Counted from the first letter of the stretch, positions 1 to 5,694 are shown. The stretch: 6,587 bases of DNA from LW40-45 sp048883105 (GCA_048883105.1 JBHLQY010000085.1:1-6587); one strand, 5' to 3'. Numbers and translations are program-made. The notes: generated by a model from the letters alone, not told the origin.

Positions 1-9
1 TCCACTAGT

Positions 10-74
10 CACTTTCAAATAAAAATTTTATATTTTGAAAAAAATTCGATTAATTTAATTAAAAATTGAAAGTG
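10..74. repeat. Widely spaced inverted repeat upstream of hsp20
   Basis: A perfect 9-bp inverted repeat, CACTTTCAA at 10-18 and TTGAAAGTG at 66-74, is separated by 47 AT-rich bases. It may be the terminator of a gene left of the window or a pair of regulator half-sites. No coding frame is supported in 1-177. Confidence 0.35.
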
Positions 75-129
75 AGCCAATACATTATTTTAATATTTTA
101 TCAGAACAAGATTTTAATTTCTCGGTTTT

Positions 130-143
130 CTAAATAAATTTAG
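130..143. promoter_or_regulatory. Short dyad in hsp20 leader, possible operator
   Basis: CTAAAT-AA-ATTTAG is a perfect 6-bp dyad with a 2-base centre, 35 bases before the hsp20 start. A repressor site is possible because archaeal heat-shock genes are often repressor-controlled, but such palindromes arise easily in AT-rich DNA. Confidence 0.25.
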
Positions 144-177
144 TTAAGACTAATTTATAATTATGGGGTGAAATATT

Positions 178-531
178 ATGACTGAAATTGAAAAAAAAGA
201 AGATATTAAGGAAATAGAAAAAGTTGAGGAAGAACCACGAAAAGTAGTATTTTCTCCTCAAATGTGCTCATGGACTAACGACGAAGGCACTGGATATGAC
301 TTTGAAGTTTATTTACCTGGAGTTGAAAAAGATACGATTAAATTAAAATTAGGTGAAGAAACACTATTCGTTGTGGGTGAAACTGATACAATTAGATATG
401 TAGGCAGTTATACATTGTGTTGTCCAGTAGAAGCTGAAAAAGCAACAAGTTCTTACAAGAATGGACTATTAAAGATCCATGTGCCTTTCAAGGAAGTAGA
501 ATTGCGCACTGTTGATGTATCGATAGAATAA
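178..531 (+). CDS. hsp20: Small heat shock protein, Hsp20/alpha-crystallin family
   Basis: This is a probable ATP-independent holdase that binds unfolding proteins in the cytosol, 117 residues. Residues 1-20 are a Glu/Lys-rich charged tail. The alpha-crystallin-like domain covers about 24-117: YDFEVYLPGV at 40-49 matches the family's leading strand, and A89-x-SYKNGLLKIHVP up to residue 103 matches the hallmark A-x-x-x-n-G-v-L segment. The protein is short for the family, with a small N-terminal arm and no clear C-terminal I-x-I tail, so large oligomers are less certain. Cys81-Cys82 adjacent in a core strand is unusual. The ATG is preceded by GGTGA at 167-171 with 6 bases between. It is transcribed alone, ending in a long T-tract. 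A plain CS-domain protein is the alternative, less likely because of the SYKNGLL segment. Confidence 0.85.
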   Translation: MTEIEKKEDIKEIEKVEEEPRKVVFSPQMCSWTNDEGTGYDFEVYLPGVEKDTIKLKLGEETLFVVGETDTIRYVGSYTLCCPVEAEKATSSYKNGLLKIHVPFKEVELRTVDVSIE

Positions 532-533
532 AA

Positions 534-561
534 TTTTTTATTTTTTTTCTTATTTTTTTTT
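534..561 (+). terminator. Poly-T terminator after hsp20
   Basis: Several T-runs, up to nine long, begin three bases after the hsp20 stop with no strong hairpin. This is the usual archaeal oligo-T termination signal. Confidence 0.7.
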
Positions 562-636
562 AGAAAAAAGCATTGCTGTTTTTATTAGAGATGAAACAAT
601 AATTTTTAAATTGTTAATTTTATTTGTATTAAGTAA

Positions 637-645
637 TTTTATAAT
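637..645 (+). promoter_or_regulatory. Possible TATA box for the reductase-ferredoxin operon
   Basis: TTTTATAAT lies about 90 bases before the reductase ATG. A start of transcription about 25 bases downstream would give a leader of about 65 bases containing the two hairpins listed next. Other AT-rich stretches nearby could serve instead. Confidence 0.3.
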
Positions 646-660
646 ACATGCTAAAGAATT

Positions 661-717
661 CCCAATATTCTTAGTCCATCAAAAAATTTTTCAGAATATG
701 GGGATATAGGAATATCC
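661..717 (+). promoter_or_regulatory. Leader with two mutually exclusive hairpins
   Basis: Bases 661-671 (CCCAATATTCT) pair with 693-703 (AGAATATGGGG) over 10 of 11 positions. A second hairpin, GGATAT (702-707) with ATATCC (712-717), has AGGA as its 4-base loop. The two share bases 702-703, so they compete. The second lies just before the ATG at 731. Neither matches a riboswitch class I recognise. Confidence 0.35.
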
Positions 718-730
718 GAGTAGTAATAAT

Positions 731-2413
731 ATGGATGGAGAATTTGATGTAATTGTTGTGGGGGCAGGATTTGGTGGACCTATTGCTGCTAAAATATGCG
801 CAGATGCTGGCTTAAAAACTCTGATGATTGAGAGATCTGAGAATGTTGGGGATAAAGTAATATCAGGGTTAACAATACCATTTTATGGCTTTCTTTTCGG
901 ACCTGCATTCATTAGAGACGGCAATCCTCCATTTGAAAGGCCTGCTGATGGGATAATTAATTATATAATAAAAGACATAGATTCAAGCGATATTGAAATA
1001 GACGATTCATTAAGAGTTCCTAAACCTTTCGCTCCGATATTCGCATTTGGGTATAATACTTATTGTAAACCTTTCTGTGAGTGGGAAGCCAAAAAAGCTG
1101 TAGAGGCAGGAGCTATTTTAAGAACTTCAACAACCGTGGTGGACGTTTTAAAAGAAAACGGATGCATTAAAGGTGTAATAACTGATAAAGGTGAGAAATT
1201 TAGGTCAAAGATTGTCATTAACGCAGAAGGTTCTCAAGGATTATTAGCTATAAAAGCAGGTGTTAGAGAGAAATACCCTCCAGAGACAATTTCCTTGGCT
1301 GACACTTACGATTACGAAATGCCTAAGGAAGATATTGATAAAATCTTTGGACATTCGGTTAAAATGTGTTGGGGATGGGACGAACAAAAAATAGCTCCAC
1401 CACTTGGTTATGGAAATGGACTTATGGTATGGCCGTATAGAAATAGCCTTCATTTTATGCAGGATCAATGTTTAAGGATGGATAAGAAGTCTGTTCCAAA
1501 TTTAAGCAAGGTCTTTGATGAATATCACCATAATATCACTTCAAAATTATCATGGTGGAAAAATTTAGTGGCCCCTCGTGTTAAATTACGCGCAAGGATG
1601 TGGGAGGGATTTGAAATATATGTAGGGCTTAATAGGAACCTGCGCAATACGCCCAATCACATGGATGGGATGATTTTAATAGGAGATGCTGCTGGTCTCG
1701 AAAGTACAGAGCTATGTGATGGCGTACCAGCAGCTTGGTTTTCTGCTGAGATAGCCGCGAAAGTAGCAATTGAAGCTATCCGGGCAGATGATACTTCTAA
1801 ATCTTTTTTGAAAAAGTATGACAATAAGATAAAAAGTCATCCAATAATCCAATGGTCTATTTCAGGTAAAAATCGATACAATCTACGCATAGCACAAAAG
1901 GAACATAATTTAAAGAAATTGAAAAAATATATTTATAATGGTTGGGGGCTTGGATCACTTACGTATTTTACTACTCCATTACTTAAAACTGTTCTATCGT
2001 ATTTAAACGAAGATCCCACTATTATAATAAAATGGATAAAAATGTATTTCAGATATTACAAAAATTGGCTGAACGAGAGCTACGATTATTCCGAAAAGAA
2101 AAGTCGTAGATATAAAGTATCAAAGAAATTAAGAAAAAAGGAACTGTGCTTTCAGAGATTTATGCGATTACTTGATTCTTTTCTAAAATCTTTAAGAAGC
2201 TTAAAAAAATTACTTGCTATATTAATTATTCCGCTTTCAAATTCTTCTAATAAAATGATTAAAACAGCATTACCAATATTTACACCTATATATTTTACTT
2301 TAATGAAGCTGCTGGATCCGTTAACAACCCGTTTTAACAAAAAGATAATTAATTTTGCAGATCGTGCTATTCCTTCAATTTTTAAAGTCCAAGCAAGCAG
2401 GAGCGTGATTTAA
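731..2413 (+). CDS. FAD-dependent oxidoreductase, FixC / geranylgeranyl reductase family
   Basis: The protein has 560 residues. The N-terminal Rossmann motif is VVGAGFGG (9-16), with Glu34-Arg35 at the end of the second strand to bind the FAD ribose. The second FAD motif is IGDAAG (317-322), as in geranylgeranyl reductases, FixC and ETF:quinone oxidoreductase. The substrate-side segment reads GLMVWPY around Trp234-Pro235. Two roles are plausible: saturating archaeal isoprenoid lipids with ferredoxin electrons, as in the adjacent reductase/ferredoxin pair of Methanosarcina, or FixC-like electron transfer. No ETF genes are in the window, which leans toward lipid reduction. The family is usually about 400-450 residues; here about 120 more follow, Lys-rich and then hydrophobic (around 494-500 and beyond), possibly a membrane anchor. 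No good SD precedes the ATG. The stop is one base before the ferredoxin ATG. Confidence 0.8.
   Translation: MDGEFDVIVVGAGFGGPIAAKICADAGLKTLMIERSENVGDKVISGLTIPFYGFLFGPAFIRDGNPPFERPADGIINYIIKDIDSSDIEIDDSLRVPKPFAPIFAFGYNTYCKPFCEWEAKKAVEAGAILRTSTTVVDVLKENGCIKGVITDKGEKFRSKIVINAEGSQGLLAIKAGVREKYPPETISLADTYDYEMPKEDIDKIFGHSVKMCWGWDEQKIAPPLGYGNGLMVWPYRNSLHFMQDQCLRMDKKSVPNLSKVFDEYHHNITSKLSWWKNLVAPRVKLRARMWEGFEIYVGLNRNLRNTPNHMDGMILIGDAAGLESTELCDGVPAAWFSAEIAAKVAIEAIRADDTSKSFLKKYDNKIKSHPIIQWSISGKNRYNLRIAQKEHNLKKLKKYIYNGWGLGSLTYFTTPLLKTVLSYLNEDPTIIIKWIKMYFRYYKNWLNESYDYSEKKSRRYKVSKKLRKKELCFQRFMRLLDSFLKSLRSLKKLLAILIIPLSNSSNKMIKTALPIFTPIYFTLMKLLDPLTTRFNKKIINFADRAIPSIFKVQASRSVI
2399..2409 (+). promoter_or_regulatory. 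Ribosome binding site of ferredoxin
   Basis: AGGAG followed by C and GTGAT is a near match to GGAGGTGAT, placed inside the end of the reductase gene. The GTGA part ends 6 bases before the ferredoxin ATG, supporting coupled translation. Confidence 0.6.
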
Positions 2414-2414
2414 T

Positions 2415-2684
2415 ATGGTGAAAACTTTCGATGAATTTCCAGGTGTTGAATGGATAGAAGGTACCGGCGATTTTATTAAGATAAACGAGCAAAAATGCAC
2501 TGGATGTACGAATTGCGTAAAAGTGTGCTTAGCGGCGTGTTTTGAGATTGTTAATAAAAAAGTTAAAATAAAAAGTCTTGAAAAATGCATGGAGTGCGCT
2601 GCTTGCTGGTACGTTTGCGCAGAAGAGGCGTTAGAATTTACATGGCCAGAGGGTGGGACAGGATATAGAAGCAATTGGGGTTAA
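2415..2684 (+). CDS. 2x[4Fe-4S] ferredoxin, FixX-like
   Basis: This 89-residue electron carrier has two CxxCxxCxxxC motifs, Cys28/31/34/38 and Cys58/61/64/68, so two [4Fe-4S] clusters are expected. The prolines that usually follow the last Cys are replaced by Leu39 and Ala69. The ending TWPEGGTGYRSNWG strongly resembles the end of FixX and of the iron-sulfur domain of ETF:quinone oxidoreductase (aromatic-Pro-x-GG-x-G-x-x-x-x-x-G). FixX often keeps only one intact cluster motif, whereas both are intact here. The start lies one base after the reductase stop, which makes it the obvious electron donor to that flavoprotein. It is cytosolic. Confidence 0.88.
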   Translation: MVKTFDEFPGVEWIEGTGDFIKINEQKCTGCTNCVKVCLAACFEIVNKKVKIKSLEKCMECAACWYVCAEEALEFTWPEGGTGYRSNWG

Positions 2685-2710
2685 TTATATAGAAATCACA
2701 TAAAAATTTA

Positions 2711-2723
2711 ATCTTTTTTATTT
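2711..2723 (+). terminator. T-tract terminator after the ferredoxin
   Basis: A run of six T (2714-2719) followed by ATTT lies about 30 bases after the ferredoxin stop, just before the next TATA-like box. Confidence 0.5.
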
Positions 2724-2731
2724 GCCAATAG

Positions 2732-2740
2732 TATATATAA
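2732..2740 (+). promoter_or_regulatory. TATA box for the small membrane protein
   Basis: TATATATAA is a good archaeal TATA box. Transcription would begin near 2763-2767, leaving a leader of roughly 35-40 bases before the ATG at 2802. Confidence 0.45.
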
Positions 2741-2801
2741 ATTATATTTTAATTATTAAACTTGAAAATCTATCCTTTAATAAAAGAAAATAGTTATAAT
2801 T

Positions 2802-2963
2802 ATGGCGGAAGTTGAGGCAGATATAGGAGGATACTATTTATTAATGATACTTGGTGCAATTGGTCTAATAGCGATTGGAATCTATATTATTATAGAGATT
2901 TTATTATATTTAAGAAAAAAAGCAAGATTAAAAGCAGAAAAAAATTAATATTTCTTATTTAAA
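2802..2963 (+). CDS. Small single-span membrane protein, unknown function
   Basis: The frame has 53 codons (ATG to TAA). The protein opens with an acidic stretch (MAEVEAD), then an uninterrupted hydrophobic span at about residues 11-37 rich in Ile, Leu and Gly, then a basic segment RKKARLKAEKK, then LIFLI. The positive-inside rule puts the N-terminus outside and the basic C-terminus in the cytosol. It has its own TATA box, a T-rich end, and a composition (charge, span, charge) that noise would rarely give. No SD precedes 2802. A GGAGG at 2826-2830 lies 13 bases before an internal ATG at 2844, so a shorter 39-residue form is possible. I do not recognise the family. Confidence 0.55.
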
Positions 2964-2986
2964 ACATTTTTTTTCAAAAAATAAGA
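2954..2986 (+). terminator. AT-rich hairpin and T-tract after the small membrane protein
   Basis: TCTTATTT (2954-2961) pairs with AAATAAGA (2979-2986), enclosing seven consecutive T (2968-2974). It overlaps the end of the small gene and faces the ars operon end coming from the other side. Confidence 0.45.
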
Positions 2987-3001
2987 TGTTTCTTAATAGC
3001 T

Positions 3002-3024
3002 AAAAAATAGGACACGATCCTATT
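3002..3024 (-). terminator. Intrinsic-type terminator of the ars operon
   Basis: On the - strand AATAGGA, loop TCGTG, TCCTATT forms a perfect 7-bp hairpin (3024-3006) that runs directly into a run of T (3007-3002). It lies right after the SECIS-like hairpin and about 45 bases beyond the final UAA of the third frame. Confidence 0.6.
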
Positions 3025-3066
3025 GTCAATCTTTCACTAGTATTTTTTGAAAGATTTCATTCAAGT
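3019..3066 (-). promoter_or_regulatory. SECIS-like hairpin in the 3' UTR
   Basis: Reading the - strand, AUGA (3060-3057) is followed by the stem AAUCUUUCA (3056-3048), an 11-base loop beginning with five A (3047-3037), the perfectly matching stem UGAAAGAUU (3036-3028), and GAC (3027-3025). The bases flanking the stem can form the eukaryotic SECIS quartet: A3057 with G3027 and G3058 with A3026 as tandem sheared pairs, bounded by U3059 and C3025. Below it a 2x2 A-rich internal loop and a weak four-pair helix (CUUG with UAGG, including wobbles) are possible. That lower helix would compete with the terminator hairpin. The pattern is seen directly; the function is inference. Confidence 0.45.
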
Positions 3067-3069
3067 TTT

Positions 3070-3531
3070 TTAGTTTTTAGTTTTTCTTTTTTGAAAGTAA
3101 ATCGCAAATATTTCGTGGTCTTTTCCATATTTTTTCATTAAAATTCTTTTAAATGAACCAAAATCTAAGCGTTTTTCCATATTATCAGCTCATCAATCTG
3201 CATGGACAACTAAAGTTATTTGACTATCAGGGTAGAGATTAAAATTTACATTTTCCCTAAGGGGCATAAACTCTCTGTTTGGACCATACGCATTTACAGC
3301 ACAGTCATCATAAATGACATTATTTTGAGGATCCCAAATTAATTGAAGATAACTTTGGATCAAACCTTTAAATAAGGGAAAATAATATTTCTCTTGCTTT
3401 TCATAAATTTTTTTATCAATATCTCCTAGTAAATCAACGATAGTTCCGTCATCTTTTATAGAAGTTTCATATTCAACCCCGTTATTTAACTCTTTATCGG
3501 GAGCAAAAAGTGTTAAATTAATTTTCTTGAT
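3070..3531 (-). CDS. Third ars-operon frame: beta-grasp-like protein with two in-frame UGA codons
   Basis: I see one frame from the arsM stop to UAA at 3072-3070, interrupted only by two adjacent UGA codons (3195-3190). The first 112 codons look like a beta-grasp (ubiquitin-like) fold: strands KKINLTLFAP and a following hairpin, a helix from VDLLGDIDKKI to about LIQSYLQL, then strands around VNAYGPN and PDSQITLVVHAD. After the UGA pair, 39 codons continue, rich in Lys/Arg and aromatics (DFGSFKRILMKKYG). There is no ATG, GTG or TTG near the beginning. AGGTGAT (3544-3538) points to AUC at 3531-3529. Options are a selenoprotein with a Sec-Sec pair, a normal protein ending at UGA (3193-3531), or a decayed gene. 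One Trp is TGG, so UGA is not simply Trp. Function in arsenic handling is suggested only by position. Confidence 0.5.
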
Positions 3532-3534
3532 TTT

Positions 3535-4386
3535 CTAATCACCTATATATTTTCCTTTTTTAATTGCTTCAACTTTTATGCTGACAACGGACTTTGCCAA
3601 CTCTTTTAATTGTTCGACTGGAATATCCATTTGTTTGATTGTTTCTATGACTCTTGGGTTTATTGTTAAGGCATCTATTGGAAAACTAGTTTGATCTAAA
3701 ATTTTAATGTCCCCAAATCCAGCATTTTTCATTGCTTTTACATATTCTTCCTTTAAGATCGCACCAGAAACGCATCCGATATAAGCTTCCATAGAATTTA
3801 TTATGAATTCTGGTAGTTCTTTCAGTAAGACTATATCTGAAATCATTAAACGGCCACCTGGCTTTAATACTCGAAATGCTTCTTGAAAAACTCTTTCCTT
3901 ACTAGGTACGAGATTGATTACACAGTTAGAAATAATTAAATCAATGAAGGCATCAGCGATAGGTAAATTTTCTAACTCTCCCAACCTAAACTCAACATTT
4001 TTAAAATTACCCTCTTCAGCGTTTTTCCTTGCGGCTATTAACATCTCTGGGGTCATATCAATACCGATAACTTTTCCTGTCTGTCCAACCTTTTGAGCAG
4101 CAAGGAAGGCATCAAATCCTGCTCCTGATCCTAAATCTAATACAGTTTCTCCTTCTTTTATAGAAGCGAGTGCAACAGGATTTCCGCAACCAAGACCAAG
4201 ATTAGCTCCATTAGGTACTGAATTAAGTTCCTCTTCAGTATAACCTATATTTTTACTAATATCCTTAATTATTTCAGATTCAAAGCTTCCACAACAAGGA
4301 TTCATTGGCCCGCAGCAAGAACTTCCAGATTGCGCTATTTTCGCATACCCATTTCTTACAATCTTTTTTATTTCTTCATTTTTCAT
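3535..4386 (-). CDS. arsM: Arsenite S-adenosylmethionine methyltransferase ArsM
   Basis: This enzyme methylates As(III) with SAM in the cytosol, giving methylated, partly volatile arsenicals. It has 283 residues, usual for ArsM. The SAM-binding motif is VLDLGSGAGFD (82-92), with IGIDMTPEM (107-115) binding the ribose. The three family cysteines that hold As(III) are present: Cys67 in LGLGCGNP, Cys155 in ISNCVINL and Cys205 in YIGCVSGA. Two further vicinal pairs, Cys24-Cys25 and Cys31-Cys32, sit near the N-terminus. The ATG overlaps the acr3 stop by one base (TAATG), with GGGAGAGTGA just upstream as SD. The C-terminus (VSIKVEAIKKG) looks complete, so the UAG is a real stop. It is co-transcribed with acr3. 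Confidence 0.94.
   Translation of the reverse strand: MKNEEIKKIVRNGYAKIAQSGSSCCGPMNPCCGSFESEIIKDISKNIGYTEEELNSVPNGANLGLGCGNPVALASIKEGETVLDLGSGAGFDAFLAAQKVGQTGKVIGIDMTPEMLIAARKNAEEGNFKNVEFRLGELENLPIADAFIDLIISNCVINLVPSKERVFQEAFRVLKPGGRLMISDIVLLKELPEFIINSMEAYIGCVSGAILKEEYVKAMKNAGFGDIKILDQTSFPIDALTINPRVIETIKQMDIPVEQLKELAKSVVSIKVEAIKKGKYIGD
3538..3544 (-). promoter_or_regulatory. Perfect SD AGGTGAT at the end of arsM
   Basis: AGGTGAT overlaps the last codons of arsM. Its GGTGA ends 7 bases before AUC (3531-3529), the spacing seen for clear starts here (5-7 bases). It is the main reason to believe the third frame is translated separately. Confidence 0.6.
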
Positions 4387-5450
4387 TATTTTTCACTCTC
4401 CCAAAAACCTTTTTTATTTAAAAATATTCCTAAATAAACTAATGATAGCATAATTGGAACCTCCCAGAAGAGGCCCATTGTAGTTCCTAACGCAGCAATG
4501 GATCCAACTCCATACATTGCAACAGCAACGGCAATAGCAATTTCAAAGTGGCTTGAAGATCCAATAATGATAGTAATAATTGCTTCTCGGTAATTTAATT
4601 TGGCTAATTTAGAGATTATGATATTGATACTGACAACAATCGCAAACCCTAATAGTAGAGGGATTGTAATCAGTAGCAATAAGTCAGGACGCTGAATTAG
4701 AATATTTCCATTTAAAGAAAATAAGACAACTAAAGTCATCAATAACGCTCCTATAGCTATTTTTGAAACAGCAGGTCTATATTTTCTATCAAACCAATCT
4801 TCTCCTTTAGCACTAATCAATACTTTCTTACTAACTATTCCCAGTAATAATGGAAGTCCAATAAAAACAAATAATGAAATTAATAGAATAACAGGGTCCA
4901 AAGGGATTTTTTTTTCTAATGTAATATTTGCGATAAATACTAAGAGTGTGACTACTGGAATATAAAGAAGGATGATTGTTGCCGTATTTACGCTAGTTGT
5001 TATTACATTTTGTTCTTGATTTCCTTTTGCCATCCAGCCCCATACTAAAACCATTGCGGTACATGGTGAACTGGATAAAAGGATAATCGCAAATATTAAT
5101 TGTACGTCTCTTAGAAATAGGATGGCCATAGTCACACCAATTATTGGAGCTATAATCCAATTAGAAACTAATGTTAATATTATTGGTTTCGGATTCTTCC
5201 CTAATTTTCTCAACTCAGACGCTTGGAGATTTAACATTGCAGGATACATCATTAAAAATAAACAAATTCCAATAGGAATTGAAATTCCTCTGATTTGCCA
5301 AGAGTCAATAGTTACTCCTATGCCTGGTATAATTTGAGAAAGAAAAATGCCGAGAGCCATGCATAATATAATCCATACAGGAAGAAATTTCTCAAAAAAA
5401 CTAATTTTTCTTCCTACATCTTTAATTTCTGAAGTTTGTCCTTTACTCAT
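4386..5450 (-). CDS. arsB (acr3): Arsenite efflux permease ACR3
   Basis: This is an integral membrane exporter of arsenite of the ACR3 (bile/arsenite/riboflavin transporter) family, driven by the membrane potential. It has 354 residues, the family's usual length, with about ten hydrophobic spans. The hallmark SSSPCTAMVLVWGWMAKGNQ carries the essential Cys130; SSHFEIAIAVAVAMYG and GLFWEVPIMLSLVYLG carry the conserved later-span Glu residues. It is not of the unrelated ArsB family, though annotators often use that symbol. A weak SD (GGTCA, 6 bases before ATG) precedes it. It is the first gene of the - strand operon, whose promoter lies in 5451-5690 and faces arsR. It acts together with ArsM and ArsR. 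Confidence 0.95.
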   Translation of the reverse strand: MSKGQTSEIKDVGRKISFFEKFLPVWIILCMALGIFLSQIIPGIGVTIDSWQIRGISIPIGICLFLMMYPAMLNLQASELRKLGKNPKPIILTLVSNWIIAPIIGVTMAILFLRDVQLIFAIILLSSSPCTAMVLVWGWMAKGNQEQNVITTSVNTATIILLYIPVVTLLVFIANITLEKKIPLDPVILLISLFVFIGLPLLLGIVSKKVLISAKGEDWFDRKYRPAVSKIAIGALLMTLVVLFSLNGNILIQRPDLLLLITIPLLLGFAIVVSINIIISKLAKLNYREAIITIIIGSSSHFEIAIAVAVAMYGVGSIAALGTTMGLFWEVPIMLSLVYLGIFLNKKGFWESEK

Positions 5451-5451
5451 T

Positions 5452-5514
5452 TTAACTGACCTGACTTAATATTTTTCTTGAATTATTTAACCTAATTTTA
5501 TATTCGTTTTCCAT
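5452..5514 (-). CDS. Possible 20-codon leader peptide before acr3
   Basis: An ATG at 5514 opens 20 codons (MENEYKIRLNNSRKILSQVS) whose UAA ends one base before the acr3 ATG. The spacing would allow translational coupling. No SD precedes it and short frames are common by chance, so this is a weak call. Confidence 0.2.
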   Translation of the reverse strand: MENEYKIRLNNSRKILSQVS

Positions 5515-5536
5515 ATTTTCAATAAATAATTTTATT

Positions 5537-5569
5537 TTGTTATCTAAGTTAACAATTATATCTATAATT
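5537..5569. promoter_or_regulatory. Two abutting dyads in acr3 promoter, candidate ArsR operators
   Basis: TTGTTA (5537-5542) and TAACAA (5550-5555) form a 19-base dyad with a 7-base centre. AATTATA-TC-TATAATT (5554-5569) is a perfect 7-bp dyad with a 2-base centre. ArsR-family dimers bind dyads near the promoters of genes they repress, and these lie 87-119 bases upstream of the acr3 start. Confidence 0.4.
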
Positions 5570-5599
5570 ATGAGTTCTAAGATACTAAAATAATATACC

Positions 5600-5657
5600 A
5601 AATTTATATTTATCGATTTGATTTAGAAAGATTAGTTAAATTTATATTTATCGATTT
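5600..5657. repeat. Perfect 20-bp direct repeat upstream of arsR
   Basis: The 20 bases at 5600-5619 recur exactly at 5638-5657 (period 38). Each copy ends in TTTATCGATTT, with a palindromic ATCGAT core, and contains a TATA-like TTTATATTTAT. The pair lies between the divergent acr3 and arsR starts and just upstream of the best arsR TATA box, suggesting paired operators or duplicated promoter elements. Confidence 0.65.
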
Positions 5658-5686
5658 ACATTATTTATGTAGAGAATGAGAATAAG

Positions 5687-5694
5687 TTTATATA
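5687..5694 (+). promoter_or_regulatory. TATA box of arsR
   Basis: TTTATATA is a canonical archaeal TATA box. Transcription beginning about 25-30 bases later (near 5716) would leave a short leader with AGAGGA (5727-5732) before the ATG at 5743. Confidence 0.5.

Noticed and set aside
1..177. tRNA or small RNA gene at the left edge
   Set aside because: No cloverleaf or GC-rich fold; only a weak inverted repeat and AT-rich DNA.
1244..1468. Frame of 74 codons on the - strand inside the flavoprotein gene
   Set aside because: Shadow of a strongly supported + strand gene; the protein resembles nothing and has no SD context. The same reasoning removes 2152-2340, 2375-2674, 3914-4096 and 5122-5337.
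3178..3180. Separate 36-codon gene starting at ATG 3180 after the UGA pair
   Set aside because: No SD is placed before this ATG, and its frame is identical to the preceding coding frame, so continuation or noise is more likely than a new gene.
3190..3195. UGA read as Trp (altered genetic code)
   Set aside because: Trp is written TGG throughout the window, including in this same frame, and no other gene contains internal UGA.
3535..3537. UAG of arsM read through (for example as pyrrolysine), fusing ArsM to the beta-grasp frame
   Set aside because: ArsM ends at its usual length, and a perfect SD overlaps the stop, which fits a separate start better. No other in-frame UAG is seen to support recoding.
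5600..5657. CRISPR array
   Set aside because: Only two copies with an 18-base gap, in a promoter region, and no cas genes.
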